Assembly (NCBI RefSeq): GCF_001613935.1
Contig: NZ_LQCI01000034.1
Location: forward strand, 1,155,031 to 1,219,030
Origin: Amycolatopsis regifaucium
Lineage (GTDB): Bacteria; Actinomycetota; Actinomycetes; Mycobacteriales; Pseudonocardiaceae
Length of the DNA stretch: 64,000 nucleotides
Direction: 5' to 3'
This document shows, piece by piece, positions 16,777 through 24,969 of this stretch; the stretch's first letter is position 1; every line of letters starts with the position of its first letter. The notes beneath the pieces were generated by a model. That model ran no database searches. It saw only the letters and a program-made list of their open reading frames with translations, and was not told the DNA's origin. The position numbers and the translations under genes are program-made.

Positions 16777-18309
16777 TTAATTGACGCAGGGCACATTGCC
16801 CGCGACGATCGGCGTCGTGGTCGGCGCCGGAGCACTGGAGGGCGGCTGAGCCGGCTTCGAGGCGGCCGACGACTTGGGGGGTGCCGTGGTCGCGCCGGCG
16901 GGCGCTCCCTTGAAGTCCTTGCCGAGCAGGACCCGCACCTTGCCGGGGGCGACGTCGCGATCCGCTTCGGCCAGCAGCGTGGTGCCGAAGACCTGCTTGA
17001 TCAGGTCGAGCGCCTTCTCGTCGCCTGGCGCGTACCGGATGACGGTGGAGTTGCGCGTGCTGAGCTTGGTGTCGGCGGCGAGTTTGAACCCCTTGCCTTG
17101 CAAGAGGTTCCGGGTGTCGGAGGCCAGCGAGGGCGAACCCGACCCGTCGAACAGTTCGACGGTCACCGCTTCCGCGCCCGGCAGGGTGGCCGGGGCCTCG
17201 GTGGACGGCGGCTGCCCGTCGGAGGTCAGCCGGTTGATCTCGGCCTGCACCTGCGCCGGGTCCACGCGGAGCACGGCGGCGCCGCCGATGATCGCGTCAC
17301 CCTGGGTCGGGATCGTGTGGAATTCGACGTTGCCGCTGCTCAGGCCGCGCATCTGCGCGGCGAACTCCGGCAGGTCCCAGCCGGCCGACAGCACGACCGA
17401 TTTCTTCACCGCTTCGATCAGGTTCGAGATCTTCGCCGGGTTGGTCAGGACGTCGGACGAGAGGACCTTGTTCGCCAGCCCGGACAGGAAGGCCTGCTGG
17501 CGCGCGATCCGGTCGAGGTCGCCATTCTGCAGGTCGTACCGCTGGCGGACGAACGCGAGCGCCTGGACGCCCTCGACGGTCTGCCGTCCGGCGGGCAGGT
17601 CGACCCCGGACTTCCGCTCCTTGACCGGACCGTTGAGGCAGACCTCGACGCCGCCGATCGCCTTGGTGATCTCGTAGAAGCTCGCCAGGTTCACCTCGGC
17701 GTACCGGTCGATCATCTTCGGCTTGCCGATGAACTTTTCCAGCGTCGCGATCAGGTTCTTGCGTCCGGCGTCCTTGGCCTTGGCGTCGACGTCCTTGAGG
17801 TCGGAGTTGCCCTGCTGCTGCAGCGTCTTCGACGTGTCGTTGTAGGCGTACACGTACGCGCTGTTGAGCTTGTGCTTGCCGAAGCCGCCGGTGATCTCGA
17901 CCCACGAGTCGCGGGGGAAGGAGATCGCGATCGCCTTCTCGCCGTTCTGGGGGATGTGCACCAGGATCATCGTGTCGGTCTGGCGCTCGCCGTCGGAGTT
18001 GCCGGCGTGGAGCATGTCGAGGACCTCGCGCGGCAGCGGGTTGCCCTGCGCGTCGGTGCGGCTGTCCTGGCCGACGAGCAGGATGTCGATCGCGCCGTCC
18101 AGCGGTTTCGCCGGCGGGTGGCCGTTGTCCTCGAAGAGGTTCGTCGTGGCGAATCCCTGCGCCTGGTCGCCGATGAGTTGCCACCCCCACCAGGTGAGCG
18201 CCAGGATGGTGATCGAGATCAGGCTGAGGACGACCTTCACCCCGCGACGGGCGAACACCACGAAGCCGCCACGGCGCGCCGGATTGGGTGGCCCGGGCCA
18301 CTCGGTCAC
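16777..18309 (-). CDS. LCP-family transferase with LytR_C domain
   Basis: 510 aa from the GTG at 18309 (GGAGGA 6-7 nt upstream); the frame is open further but lies in the divergent rmlB gene. One membrane helix (VVLSLISITILALTWWGWQLI), an LCP domain (DILLVGQDSRTD, ISFPRDSWVEITGG, LAFVRQRYDLQNGDLDRIARQQ), a LytR_C domain around VTVELFDGSGSPSLASDTRN, then a Pro/Ala/Thr-rich tail ending VPCVN. It probably ligates the rhamnose-containing polymer made by the adjacent genes onto peptidoglycan. It is divergent from rmlB with about 150 bp between starts. Confidence 0.92.
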   Translation of the reverse strand: MTEWPGPPNPARRGGFVVFARRGVKVVLSLISITILALTWWGWQLIGDQAQGFATTNLFEDNGHPPAKPLDGAIDILLVGQDSRTDAQGNPLPREVLDMLHAGNSDGERQTDTMILVHIPQNGEKAIAISFPRDSWVEITGGFGKHKLNSAYVYAYNDTSKTLQQQGNSDLKDVDAKAKDAGRKNLIATLEKFIGKPKMIDRYAEVNLASFYEITKAIGGVEVCLNGPVKERKSGVDLPAGRQTVEGVQALAFVRQRYDLQNGDLDRIARQQAFLSGLANKVLSSDVLTNPAKISNLIEAVKKSVVLSAGWDLPEFAAQMRGLSSGNVEFHTIPTQGDAIIGGAAVLRVDPAQVQAEINRLTSDGQPPSTEAPATLPGAEAVTVELFDGSGSPSLASDTRNLLQGKGFKLAADTKLSTRNSTVIRYAPGDEKALDLIKQVFGTTLLAEADRDVAPGKVRVLLGKDFKGAPAGATTAPPKSSAASKPAQPPSSAPAPTTTPIVAGNVPCVN

Positions 18310-18459
18310 GTGCGGTCCTCCACGAATCTCCCCAGGGCACACGTGTGCCTCGGACATAACTCTACTGACCCACGTGTTAGACGTCCGTAGGCTGGTGAAA
18401 GGTTGCCCCGGCCGTGACACACTCGACCGGTCGGGAAGTCGTGGAGAGAGGGTCGCGGG

Positions 18460-19449
18460 ATGCGGGTGCTGGTCACTGGGGGTGCCGGGTTCATCGGTTC
18501 GCATTACGTCCGGCAGGTGCTGACGGGGGCGTACCCGAGCTTGGCCGACGCCGAGGTCGTCGTGCTCGACAAGCTGACCTACGCGGGTAACGAAGCGAAT
18601 CTGGAGCCGGTGAGCAAGAACCCGCGCTACCGGTTCGAAAAGGGCGACATCTGCGACGCCGCCCTGGTCAGCGAGCTGATGCGGGGTGTCGACCTGGTCG
18701 TGCACTTCGCCGCCGAGTCCCATGTGGACCGTTCGATCGCGGGGGCGGCCGACTTCGTGCTGACCAACGTCCTGGGCACGCAGACCCTGTTGCAGGGCGC
18801 GCTCGAAGCCGAGGTCGGGAAGTTCGTGCACGTGTCCACCGACGAGGTCTACGGCTCCATCGAACAGGGTTCCTGGAGCGAAGACCACGCGCTGGAGCCG
18901 AATTCGCCGTACTCGGCTTCGAAGGCGTCCTCGGATCTGTTGGCACGGTCCTTCTTCCGTACGCATGGACTGCCGGTCTGTGTCACGCGGTGCTCGAACA
19001 ACTACGGTCCGTACCAATTCCCGGAGAAGGTCATCCCGCTCTTCGTGACCAACCTGCTCGACGGCCGGAAGGTCCCGCTGTACGGCGACGGGCTCAACGT
19101 GCGTGACTGGCTGCACGTGGACGATCACTGTCGCGGTATCCAGTACGTGGCCGACGGCGGCAGGCCGGGCGAGGTCTACAACATCGGCGGTGGCACGGAA
19201 CTGACCAACCGCGAGCTGACCGAGCGGCTGCTGGCCGCCGTCAGCGCGGACTGGGAGATGGTCGAGCCGGTCGAGGACCGCAAGGGGCACGACCGCCGGT
19301 ACTCGGTCGACATCACCAAGATCTCGCAGGAGCTCGGTTACGCCCCTCGAAAGTCCTTTGAGGACGGACTGGCCGAAACCGTCGCCTGGTACGCCGAAAA
19401 CCGGTCGTGGTGGGAGCCGCTCAAGAATCGTTCGGCACAGGGGAAATGA
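18460..19449 (+). CDS. rmlB: dTDP-glucose 4,6-dehydratase
   Basis: 329 aa SDR enzyme, second step of dTDP-L-rhamnose synthesis. It has the NAD motif VTGGAGFIGSHYVR, the VHFAAESHVDRSI segment, STDEVYGS with the catalytic Asp-Glu pair, and YSASKASSD with the catalytic Tyr/Lys. RBS GGAGAG upstream of the ATG. Overlaps rmlD by 4 bp (ATGA). In M. tuberculosis rmlB is elsewhere, so having it here with rmlD is a local difference. Confidence 0.96.
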   Translation: MRVLVTGGAGFIGSHYVRQVLTGAYPSLADAEVVVLDKLTYAGNEANLEPVSKNPRYRFEKGDICDAALVSELMRGVDLVVHFAAESHVDRSIAGAADFVLTNVLGTQTLLQGALEAEVGKFVHVSTDEVYGSIEQGSWSEDHALEPNSPYSASKASSDLLARSFFRTHGLPVCVTRCSNNYGPYQFPEKVIPLFVTNLLDGRKVPLYGDGLNVRDWLHVDDHCRGIQYVADGGRPGEVYNIGGGTELTNRELTERLLAAVSADWEMVEPVEDRKGHDRRYSVDITKISQELGYAPRKSFEDGLAETVAWYAENRSWWEPLKNRSAQGK

Positions 19450-20324
19450 CGGTGCTGAGCCTGCTCGTGCCGGGTGGTTCCGGTCAGCTCGGTCAGGACA
19501 TCGCCGCCTTGGTGCCAGATGCCGTGACGCCCTCGTCGGCGGAGCTGAACGTGCGCGACACCGGCCAGGTCATCGCCGCGGTGACGGCGCTGGCGGCCCG
19601 GGCCCGCGCGGCCGGGACCTCGCCGGTGGTGATCAACGCGGCGGCCTACACCGCGGTGGACGCGGCGGAAGCCGATGAGGAACGCGCGTTCGCGGTGAAC
19701 GCCGACGGTCCGAGGGTGCTCGCCGCCGCGTGCTCGTCGCGCGGAGTGCCGCTCATCCACGTCTCGACGGACTACGTCTTCGCGGGAGACGCGACTTCGC
19801 CGTACGAGCCCGGTGATCGGCTGGGGCCGCTCAACGCCTACGGCCGCACGAAAGCCGCGGGCGAGGACGCCGTCCTCGGCTCCGGTGCGCGCTCCTGGAT
19901 CGTCCGTACCTCCTGGGTGTACGGCAAGACCGGTTCGAACTTCGTGAAGACCATGGCGCGCCTGGAAAAGGAGCGTGAAGAACTGTCCGTTGTGGACGAC
20001 CAGACCGGTTCGCCGACGTGGTCCCGCGATCTCGCCGCCGGGCTGCTGGAGCTGGCAGGGCGGGTGGCGGCCGGGGAAGGGCCGGCGCAGCGGGTACTGC
20101 ATTGCACCGGTGGCGGGTCGACGACGTGGTGTGGGTTCGCGCGGGCGATCTTCGCGGAACTCGGCGCCGACCCGGCGCGGGTGAAGCCTTGTACGACGGC
20201 GGAATTCCCGCGTCCGGCGACTCGGCCGGCGTACGGGGTGCTGTCGAACGCTTCATGGCGAGAGGCCGGTCTCACGCCGCTTCGGGACTGGACCGAGGCA
20301 CTCAAGGCCTACTTCGCGTCTTGA
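19446..20324 (+). CDS. rmlD: dTDP-4-dehydrorhamnose reductase
   Basis: 292 aa from the ATG at 19446 that overlaps the rmlB stop. It reduces dTDP-4-keto-rhamnose to dTDP-L-rhamnose with NAD(P)H: VPGGSGQLGQDIA is the cofactor site, VINAAAYTAVDAAE and STDYVFAGD are RmlD signatures, and YGRTKAAGE holds the catalytic Tyr/Lys. The product feeds WbbL and probably the other glycosyltransferases nearby. A perfect inverted repeat follows the stop. Confidence 0.95.
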   Translation: MTVLSLLVPGGSGQLGQDIAALVPDAVTPSSAELNVRDTGQVIAAVTALAARARAAGTSPVVINAAAYTAVDAAEADEERAFAVNADGPRVLAAACSSRGVPLIHVSTDYVFAGDATSPYEPGDRLGPLNAYGRTKAAGEDAVLGSGARSWIVRTSWVYGKTGSNFVKTMARLEKEREELSVVDDQTGSPTWSRDLAAGLLELAGRVAAGEGPAQRVLHCTGGGSTTWCGFARAIFAELGADPARVKPCTTAEFPRPATRPAYGVLSNASWREAGLTPLRDWTEALKAYFAS

Positions 20325-20331
20325 TCTCCGT

Positions 20332-20393
20332 GCGTTTCGTCCTCTGAATGCGGTAGTTGCACACGCAAGTACCGCATTCAGAGGACGAAACGC
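20332..20393. repeat. 62-bp inverted repeat, reference copy; probable bidirectional terminator
   Basis: Arms 20332-20355 and 20370-20393 are exact 24-bp reverse complements around GTTGCACACGCAAG. It lies between the convergent rmlD and GT4 genes. Relatives are at 13078-13139 and 7507-7560. Confidence 0.8.
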
Positions 20394-20399
20394 GAGGCG

Positions 20400-21488
20400 T
20401 CAGTGTTCGGTGCTGGCCTTGCGGTAGGCGGCGACGGTGAGTTCGGCGCACGCGCGCCAGGTGAAGTTCGCGACGTGGGCGCGGCGTGCGGCCGAGGTGG
20501 CGACGGCGTGCGGGTCGCTGACGGCGATCCGCAACGCCTCCACGAGCGCGTCCACGTCCTCGTACGGGACCAGGCTCGCGCAGTTCCCGGCGACTTCGCG
20601 CAGTGCCGGGATGTCCGTGCACACCACGGGAACGTCCGAGGCCATCGCCTCCAGCACCGGGAGCCCGAAACCCTCGTCGCGCGAGGGCAGCACCAGCGCG
20701 CTGGCCCCGGCGACGACCGTCCGCAGGTTCACGTCCGAGAGATAGCCGAGATGCCGCGAACGTGAGCCCACCGAGAACGAACCCGGTCCGGCGAACACGA
20801 GATCCGGCAGATCCGGCGCCGCCTCGTGGGCCCGCTGGAGCCAGCGCAGACCCTTACGCGGCCCGGGTGCGCCGGCGAAGAGCAGGTACTTGTCCGGGAG
20901 TCCGAGTTCCTTGCGGCGTTCCTTGTCCGGCGGCCGCGCGGTGAACCAGGCCGGATTCACCCCGAGCGGGGTGACCACGATCTTGCGGCGGTCCACGTCG
21001 AGCCGTTCGGCGATCTGGTCGGCGACGGCGTTGGTCGGCGTGCAGATGACGTCGGAGAGCCGGGCGCCCCGGCGGACCAGTCGCGGCAGCTCGTGATCGC
21101 TCGGCGCGAGTTCCTCGGGAGCGTCCAGAAAGGCCAGATCGTGAATGGTCACCACACCGGCCGCGCGGAACCGGCCGGGCAGGACGAAGTTCGTGCCGTG
21201 CACGACGTCCGTCGGTCCGGCGAACAGTTCCACCGGCGGCAGTTGCGAACGCAGCCACGCCTTGCGCAGCAACCGCGCCGCCACCGGCATTCCGCGGGCC
21301 CGGACGCCGTGCGGGAGGACGTGCCGCAGCCGTCGCCAGCCGCGCAAGGTGAACGCGACCGCGCGAGTGTCCACTTCGGACATCGAGGCGAGTTCTTCGG
21401 ACAGGGCGACCGTGTACCGGCCGATACCCGTCCTGGCACCGAGAAGCGGGGTCCCGTCGAGCAGGACGCGCAAGGGGCGATCACCCAC
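20400..21488 (-). CDS. GT4-family glycosyltransferase
   Basis: 362 aa, GT-B fold. The N-terminus LLDGTPLLGARTGIGRYT is the sugar-acceptor side typical of GT4 mannosyl/rhamnosyltransferases; the C-terminal half has FAGAPGPRKGLRWL and the EX7E donor motif in SRDEGFGLPVLEAMASDVPVV. No signal or membrane segment, so it works at the inner face of the membrane. GTG start at 21488 overlaps the upstream GT2-GT4 fusion gene by 8 bp, so it is translationally coupled to it. Donor sugar unknown (GDP-mannose or dTDP-rhamnose are made by neighbours). Confidence 0.9.
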   Translation of the reverse strand: MGDRPLRVLLDGTPLLGARTGIGRYTVALSEELASMSEVDTRAVAFTLRGWRRLRHVLPHGVRARGMPVAARLLRKAWLRSQLPPVELFAGPTDVVHGTNFVLPGRFRAAGVVTIHDLAFLDAPEELAPSDHELPRLVRRGARLSDVICTPTNAVADQIAERLDVDRRKIVVTPLGVNPAWFTARPPDKERRKELGLPDKYLLFAGAPGPRKGLRWLQRAHEAAPDLPDLVFAGPGSFSVGSRSRHLGYLSDVNLRTVVAGASALVLPSRDEGFGLPVLEAMASDVPVVCTDIPALREVAGNCASLVPYEDVDALVEALRIAVSDPHAVATSAARRAHVANFTWRACAELTVAAYRKASTEH

Positions 21489-23994
21489 GGCCGAGCCTTT
21501 GCTTGGCGACCTTGACCACCCGGCCGCCGACGCGCCGCGCGAGTTCCTTCGGGCCGCCGTCGGCGAGATATTCGCGGATCAGGTCGACGTCGCGACGCAG
21601 CATTTCCTTGCCCCGCACCGGTTCGGTGACCACGAGGTCTTCCGAGCCGGGTAGCCGGTCGGCCGCTGGGCGCGGGTTCCGGCAGAACTCCACGAGCGGT
21701 TTCAGCGCCTCCGGCCAGGCATAACGCCGGGCGACGGCGGCCATCCGCTCGACGCAGCCCGCCGCGAACTCCTCGTCGTACAACGCCTTTTCCAGCGCGT
21801 CGGCCAGCGCGTCCACGTTCTCGGCCGGGACGACGACGCCGAGCCGTTCCTCACGGACCAGGTCGGCGAACGAGTCGCCGTCGGTGGTGACGATCGGCAG
21901 ACCAGCCCACAGATAGTCCAGCACCCTGGTACGGAACGCGAACGTCGTCTCGACGTGTTCGTAGTGCGTGGTGACGCCGCAGTCGGCGTCCAGCAGCCAG
22001 TTCTGGCGCTCCTCGAACGGCACCCAGTGCTGGTTGAAGAACACGTGTTTGCCGGTGAGCCCGAGCGTGTCGGACAGCAGCATCGTGCGCGCGCCGATGT
22101 CCATTTCGGCGACCTCGGGGTTGGGATGCTTCATCCCGAGGAACACCAGCCGGACGTCGCCGCGGCGCTGCCGCAGTTTCTCGATCGCGCGGACCAGCGT
22201 GAGCGGGTCGAACCAGCTGTAGACCCCGCCCGCCCACAGTACGACGTGGTCGGTCTCGCCGATGCCGTCCAAAGTGGACCGCAGGCCGGGTCCGGTGCGC
22301 ACCGGCGCCTGCGGTGACAAGCCGAATGGGACGACCGAGAGCAGCGACTGCGTGGTCGGGTCCGCGTCGTAGAGGCGCGGCGAAAGCCTGCCCAGCGCGG
22401 CGAGGTGCCCGAGCCAGAAATGACGCTGCCGCTCCGAGGCGCACAGGAAGAAGTCGCCGCGTTCCAGTTGCGCGTCGAGGACCTTGGTGACCCCGATGAG
22501 GTCCTTCGCACGCTTGTCGTCGGCGACACCCTTGCCCTGTTCCAGCAGTTCCAGGTGCATCGGGTCGTAGAGATCCGCGACGACGATCTTGTGCGCGTAC
22601 TGCTTCTTGAGCGCGGGCGCGAGTTCCAGCACGTGACCTTGCAGGACGATGATGTCGGCCCACGCGATCGGGGCCTCCAGCTCGCGCCGCGTCGCCGCGC
22701 TGACCTGGAACGGCGCGGGCGGCGGGTCGGCGAGCGGGTTGACCGTCACCAGATGGACGTCGTGTTCGGCGGCCAGTGTCGCGGAGATGTTCCACGCGCG
22801 GATCGCCGGGCCCGCCATCCGCTCGGTGATCGCGTCCCCGGTGATCACCAGGATCTTGCGGCGCTGTCCGAAGAGCGCGTCGATGCCGAAGGTCTCGACC
22901 AGGATTTCGTGCGCGGCGAGGTAACGAGGCAGCGGGTACGCGGGCTCCAAAGCCTTGCGCAGCAAGGGAAGCAGATCGGCGTCGGTGCAGACGCGGGCGG
23001 CCTGCTCGGCGGCGCGCGACTCGGCGAGCGACGGCAGTAGTTCGACGAACTGATCGATCGCCAGCACCCCGGCCAGCGTCGTCCGCGGTACCTCCACCGG
23101 ACCGGTCTCGGCCGGGCCGACGCCCTTGGCGAGGTCGAACCGGGTCGCGTCGAGGTCACCGCGCGCGGTCGCCCGGCGGACGGCCAACGCCAGCGCGGCG
23201 GGCAGGGCACGCGAGAGTGTTTCGTCGGAGAGGTTCTTGTACAGCGCCGCCAACGCGTTGCGCTCCAGCAGGAACGTCTCCCGCCCGGAGTCCGGCGCGT
23301 CCACTGTGGACATCGTGGCATGGTGCTTGTGGTAGGTCAGCGACTCCGGCACGTACCGGACGCGCCAGCCGCGCAGGTTGAGACGCCAGCCGAGGTCGAC
23401 GTCCTCGTAGAACATGAAGAACCGCTCGTCGAAACCGCCGAGTCCGGCGAACACCCCGGCGCGGACGAACATCGCCGAACCGGTGGCGAACAGGACGTCC
23501 TTGGCGATCTCGTGGTCGGCGGCAGGGACATCGGCCAGCGGGCTTCCGGCGTGCCGTTTGTAGCCCATGCCGAACCAGGTCAGGCCCGCGTCGACGAAGT
23601 CGGTGCCGGTGCCGTCCCAGTCGAGGACCTTGCTGGCCACCGCGGCGACCGTCGGTTGCGCGCGTAGTTCGGCGACGGCCGCGCGCACCCAGCCCGGAGC
23701 CGGGCGGGCGTCGTTGTTGAGGAAGGCGAGGACGGTGCCGGTAGCGTGCGCCGCACCGAGGTTGCAGCCGCCCGCGAAGCCGGAGTTCACCGGGGACTCG
23801 ACGAGCTTGACGCCCGGGGCCGCCGCCTTGATTTCGGCCACGTCGGAGCCGCCGGAAGCGTTGTCGACGCAGATGACCTCGAGGTTCGGGTAATCGTGTT
23901 CAGCGAGCGCGCGCAGGCAGGCGACGGTGTCGGCGGCTCCGCGATAGTTCACCACGATCACCGAGACGACCGGTTGCGTTTCCCCCTGCGCCAA
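21481..23994 (-). CDS. Bifunctional GT2-GT4 glycosyltransferase
   Basis: 837 aa from the TTG at 23994 (GGGAG 7 nt upstream); the long frame upstream is antisense to other genes. Residues ~1-270 are a GT2 domain: VSVIVVNYRGAADTVACL, VDNASGGSD, NNDARPAPGW and the RfbF-like GGFDERFFMFYEDVDLGWRL. A linker of ~130 residues leads to a GT-B domain starting at KILVITGDAITERMAGPAIR and ending with YLWAGLPIVTTDGDSFADLV. The two domains could add two consecutive sugars to a lipid-linked polymer. The first-domain motif is typical of rhamnosyltransferases. Confidence 0.9.
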   Translation of the reverse strand: MAQGETQPVVSVIVVNYRGAADTVACLRALAEHDYPNLEVICVDNASGGSDVAEIKAAAPGVKLVESPVNSGFAGGCNLGAAHATGTVLAFLNNDARPAPGWVRAAVAELRAQPTVAAVASKVLDWDGTGTDFVDAGLTWFGMGYKRHAGSPLADVPAADHEIAKDVLFATGSAMFVRAGVFAGLGGFDERFFMFYEDVDLGWRLNLRGWRVRYVPESLTYHKHHATMSTVDAPDSGRETFLLERNALAALYKNLSDETLSRALPAALALAVRRATARGDLDATRFDLAKGVGPAETGPVEVPRTTLAGVLAIDQFVELLPSLAESRAAEQAARVCTDADLLPLLRKALEPAYPLPRYLAAHEILVETFGIDALFGQRRKILVITGDAITERMAGPAIRAWNISATLAAEHDVHLVTVNPLADPPPAPFQVSAATRRELEAPIAWADIIVLQGHVLELAPALKKQYAHKIVVADLYDPMHLELLEQGKGVADDKRAKDLIGVTKVLDAQLERGDFFLCASERQRHFWLGHLAALGRLSPRLYDADPTTQSLLSVVPFGLSPQAPVRTGPGLRSTLDGIGETDHVVLWAGGVYSWFDPLTLVRAIEKLRQRRGDVRLVFLGMKHPNPEVAEMDIGARTMLLSDTLGLTGKHVFFNQHWVPFEERQNWLLDADCGVTTHYEHVETTFAFRTRVLDYLWAGLPIVTTDGDSFADLVREERLGVVVPAENVDALADALEKALYDEEFAAGCVERMAAVARRYAWPEALKPLVEFCRNPRPAADRLPGSEDLVVTEPVRGKEMLRRDVDLIREYLADGGPKELARRVGGRVVKVAKQRLGRG

Positions 23995-24026
23995 AGCCGT
24001 ACTCCCTGCTCTCGATTGCGGCAAGC

Positions 24027-24950
24027 TTAAATGCCCGCCCACGCCTCCCAAACCGCGCCTCGACCGAGTGCGGCGCGGCGGCCGATGGCCCGCCGCTCGA
24101 CCAGCGTGCGCGGCAGCCGGACCACCACGGCGGCCAGCACCCGGCACCGGAGGCTCAGACGGAAGTTCGGCGCCGCCGGTTTCCCTCGAAGGGGTAGTAC
24201 GAGCGTGAGCGCGGCGAACTTCACCAGCTGGCGGACCGCCATCTCGCTCGGCGCGCACCGGACGAGGGTGAGCAGGCGATTGCGTTCGTTCCACAGGTGG
24301 AACCGGACCGAACCCGGCCGCGTACTGGCACCATGCCGGTGGGTGACGTCGGCGGCGGCGCGGACGACGTCCCAGCCCGCCAGCCGCAGCCGCCACGCGG
24401 TATCGGTGTCCTCGTAGTAGCAGAAGTAGGAGGCAGGGATGCCGCCGACGGAGCGCAGCGCCTCGGCGTTCAGCAGGGCGGCGCCCCCGCAGAAGCCGAA
24501 GATCTCGCCGTCGGCGTTGGGCAGGTCGGCGCCGTGGCCGTCGGCGGTCAGACGGACACCGGTGGACTGGACGGTTCCGTCGGCCAGCGTCAGCCGGGCG
24601 CTCACGGCTGCGGCGAGCGGAGCCTCGGCGAGGGTGTCTTCGCAGGTCGCCAGCCACTCCGGAGCGGGCACGGCGTCGTCGTTCAGCCAGGCCATCAGCG
24701 GAGTGTCCACTTTGGCCAGCGCCGCGGCCATGGCGCCCGCGTAACCGGTGTTGCGCCGCAGGCGGAGCACCTCGGGCTTCGACGGGTGGGCGGCGAGGAG
24801 CGCGGCCGTCCCGTCGTCCGAGGCGTTGTCGACGACCAAGGTCCGATGCGGACGGGACTGCGCGGCGAGCGCGTCGAGGCAGGCGGTGACGTGCGCGGCG
24901 CCGCGCCAGGTGACCACGACGACGGTGGTGCTCGGTTCGGCGTCGGTCAT
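24027..24950 (-). CDS. GT2-family glycosyltransferase
   Basis: 307 aa from the ATG at 24950. Motifs: TVVVVTWRGAAHVTACLDAL, VDNASDDGT, WLNDDAVP (DxD-like metal site) and FGFCGGAALLNAEAL followed by YFCYYEDTDTAWRLRLAGW, the rhamnosyltransferase-type ED motif. The C-terminal region has an amphipathic/hydrophobic segment (LTLVLPLRG) that may touch the membrane. Upstream of the fusion gene on the same strand (32 bp gap). Its start lies 7 nt from a -10-like hexamer shared with the divergent GT4 gene. Confidence 0.9.
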   Translation of the reverse strand: MTDAEPSTTVVVVTWRGAAHVTACLDALAAQSRPHRTLVVDNASDDGTAALLAAHPSKPEVLRLRRNTGYAGAMAAALAKVDTPLMAWLNDDAVPAPEWLATCEDTLAEAPLAAAVSARLTLADGTVQSTGVRLTADGHGADLPNADGEIFGFCGGAALLNAEALRSVGGIPASYFCYYEDTDTAWRLRLAGWDVVRAAADVTHRHGASTRPGSVRFHLWNERNRLLTLVRCAPSEMAVRQLVKFAALTLVLPLRGKPAAPNFRLSLRCRVLAAVVVRLPRTLVERRAIGRRAALGRGAVWEAWAGI

Positions 24951-24957
24951 GCCAGAG

Positions 24958-24963
24958 ACAATA
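24958..24963. promoter_or_regulatory. Symmetric -10-like hexamer serving two divergent leaderless genes
   Basis: ACAATA on the plus strand reads TATTGT on the minus strand. The plus-strand ATG (24970) is 6 nt away and the minus-strand ATG (24950) is 7 nt away, both at leaderless distance, and no Shine-Dalgarno sequence fits between them. Confidence 0.5.
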
Positions 24964-24969
24964 GAGACC

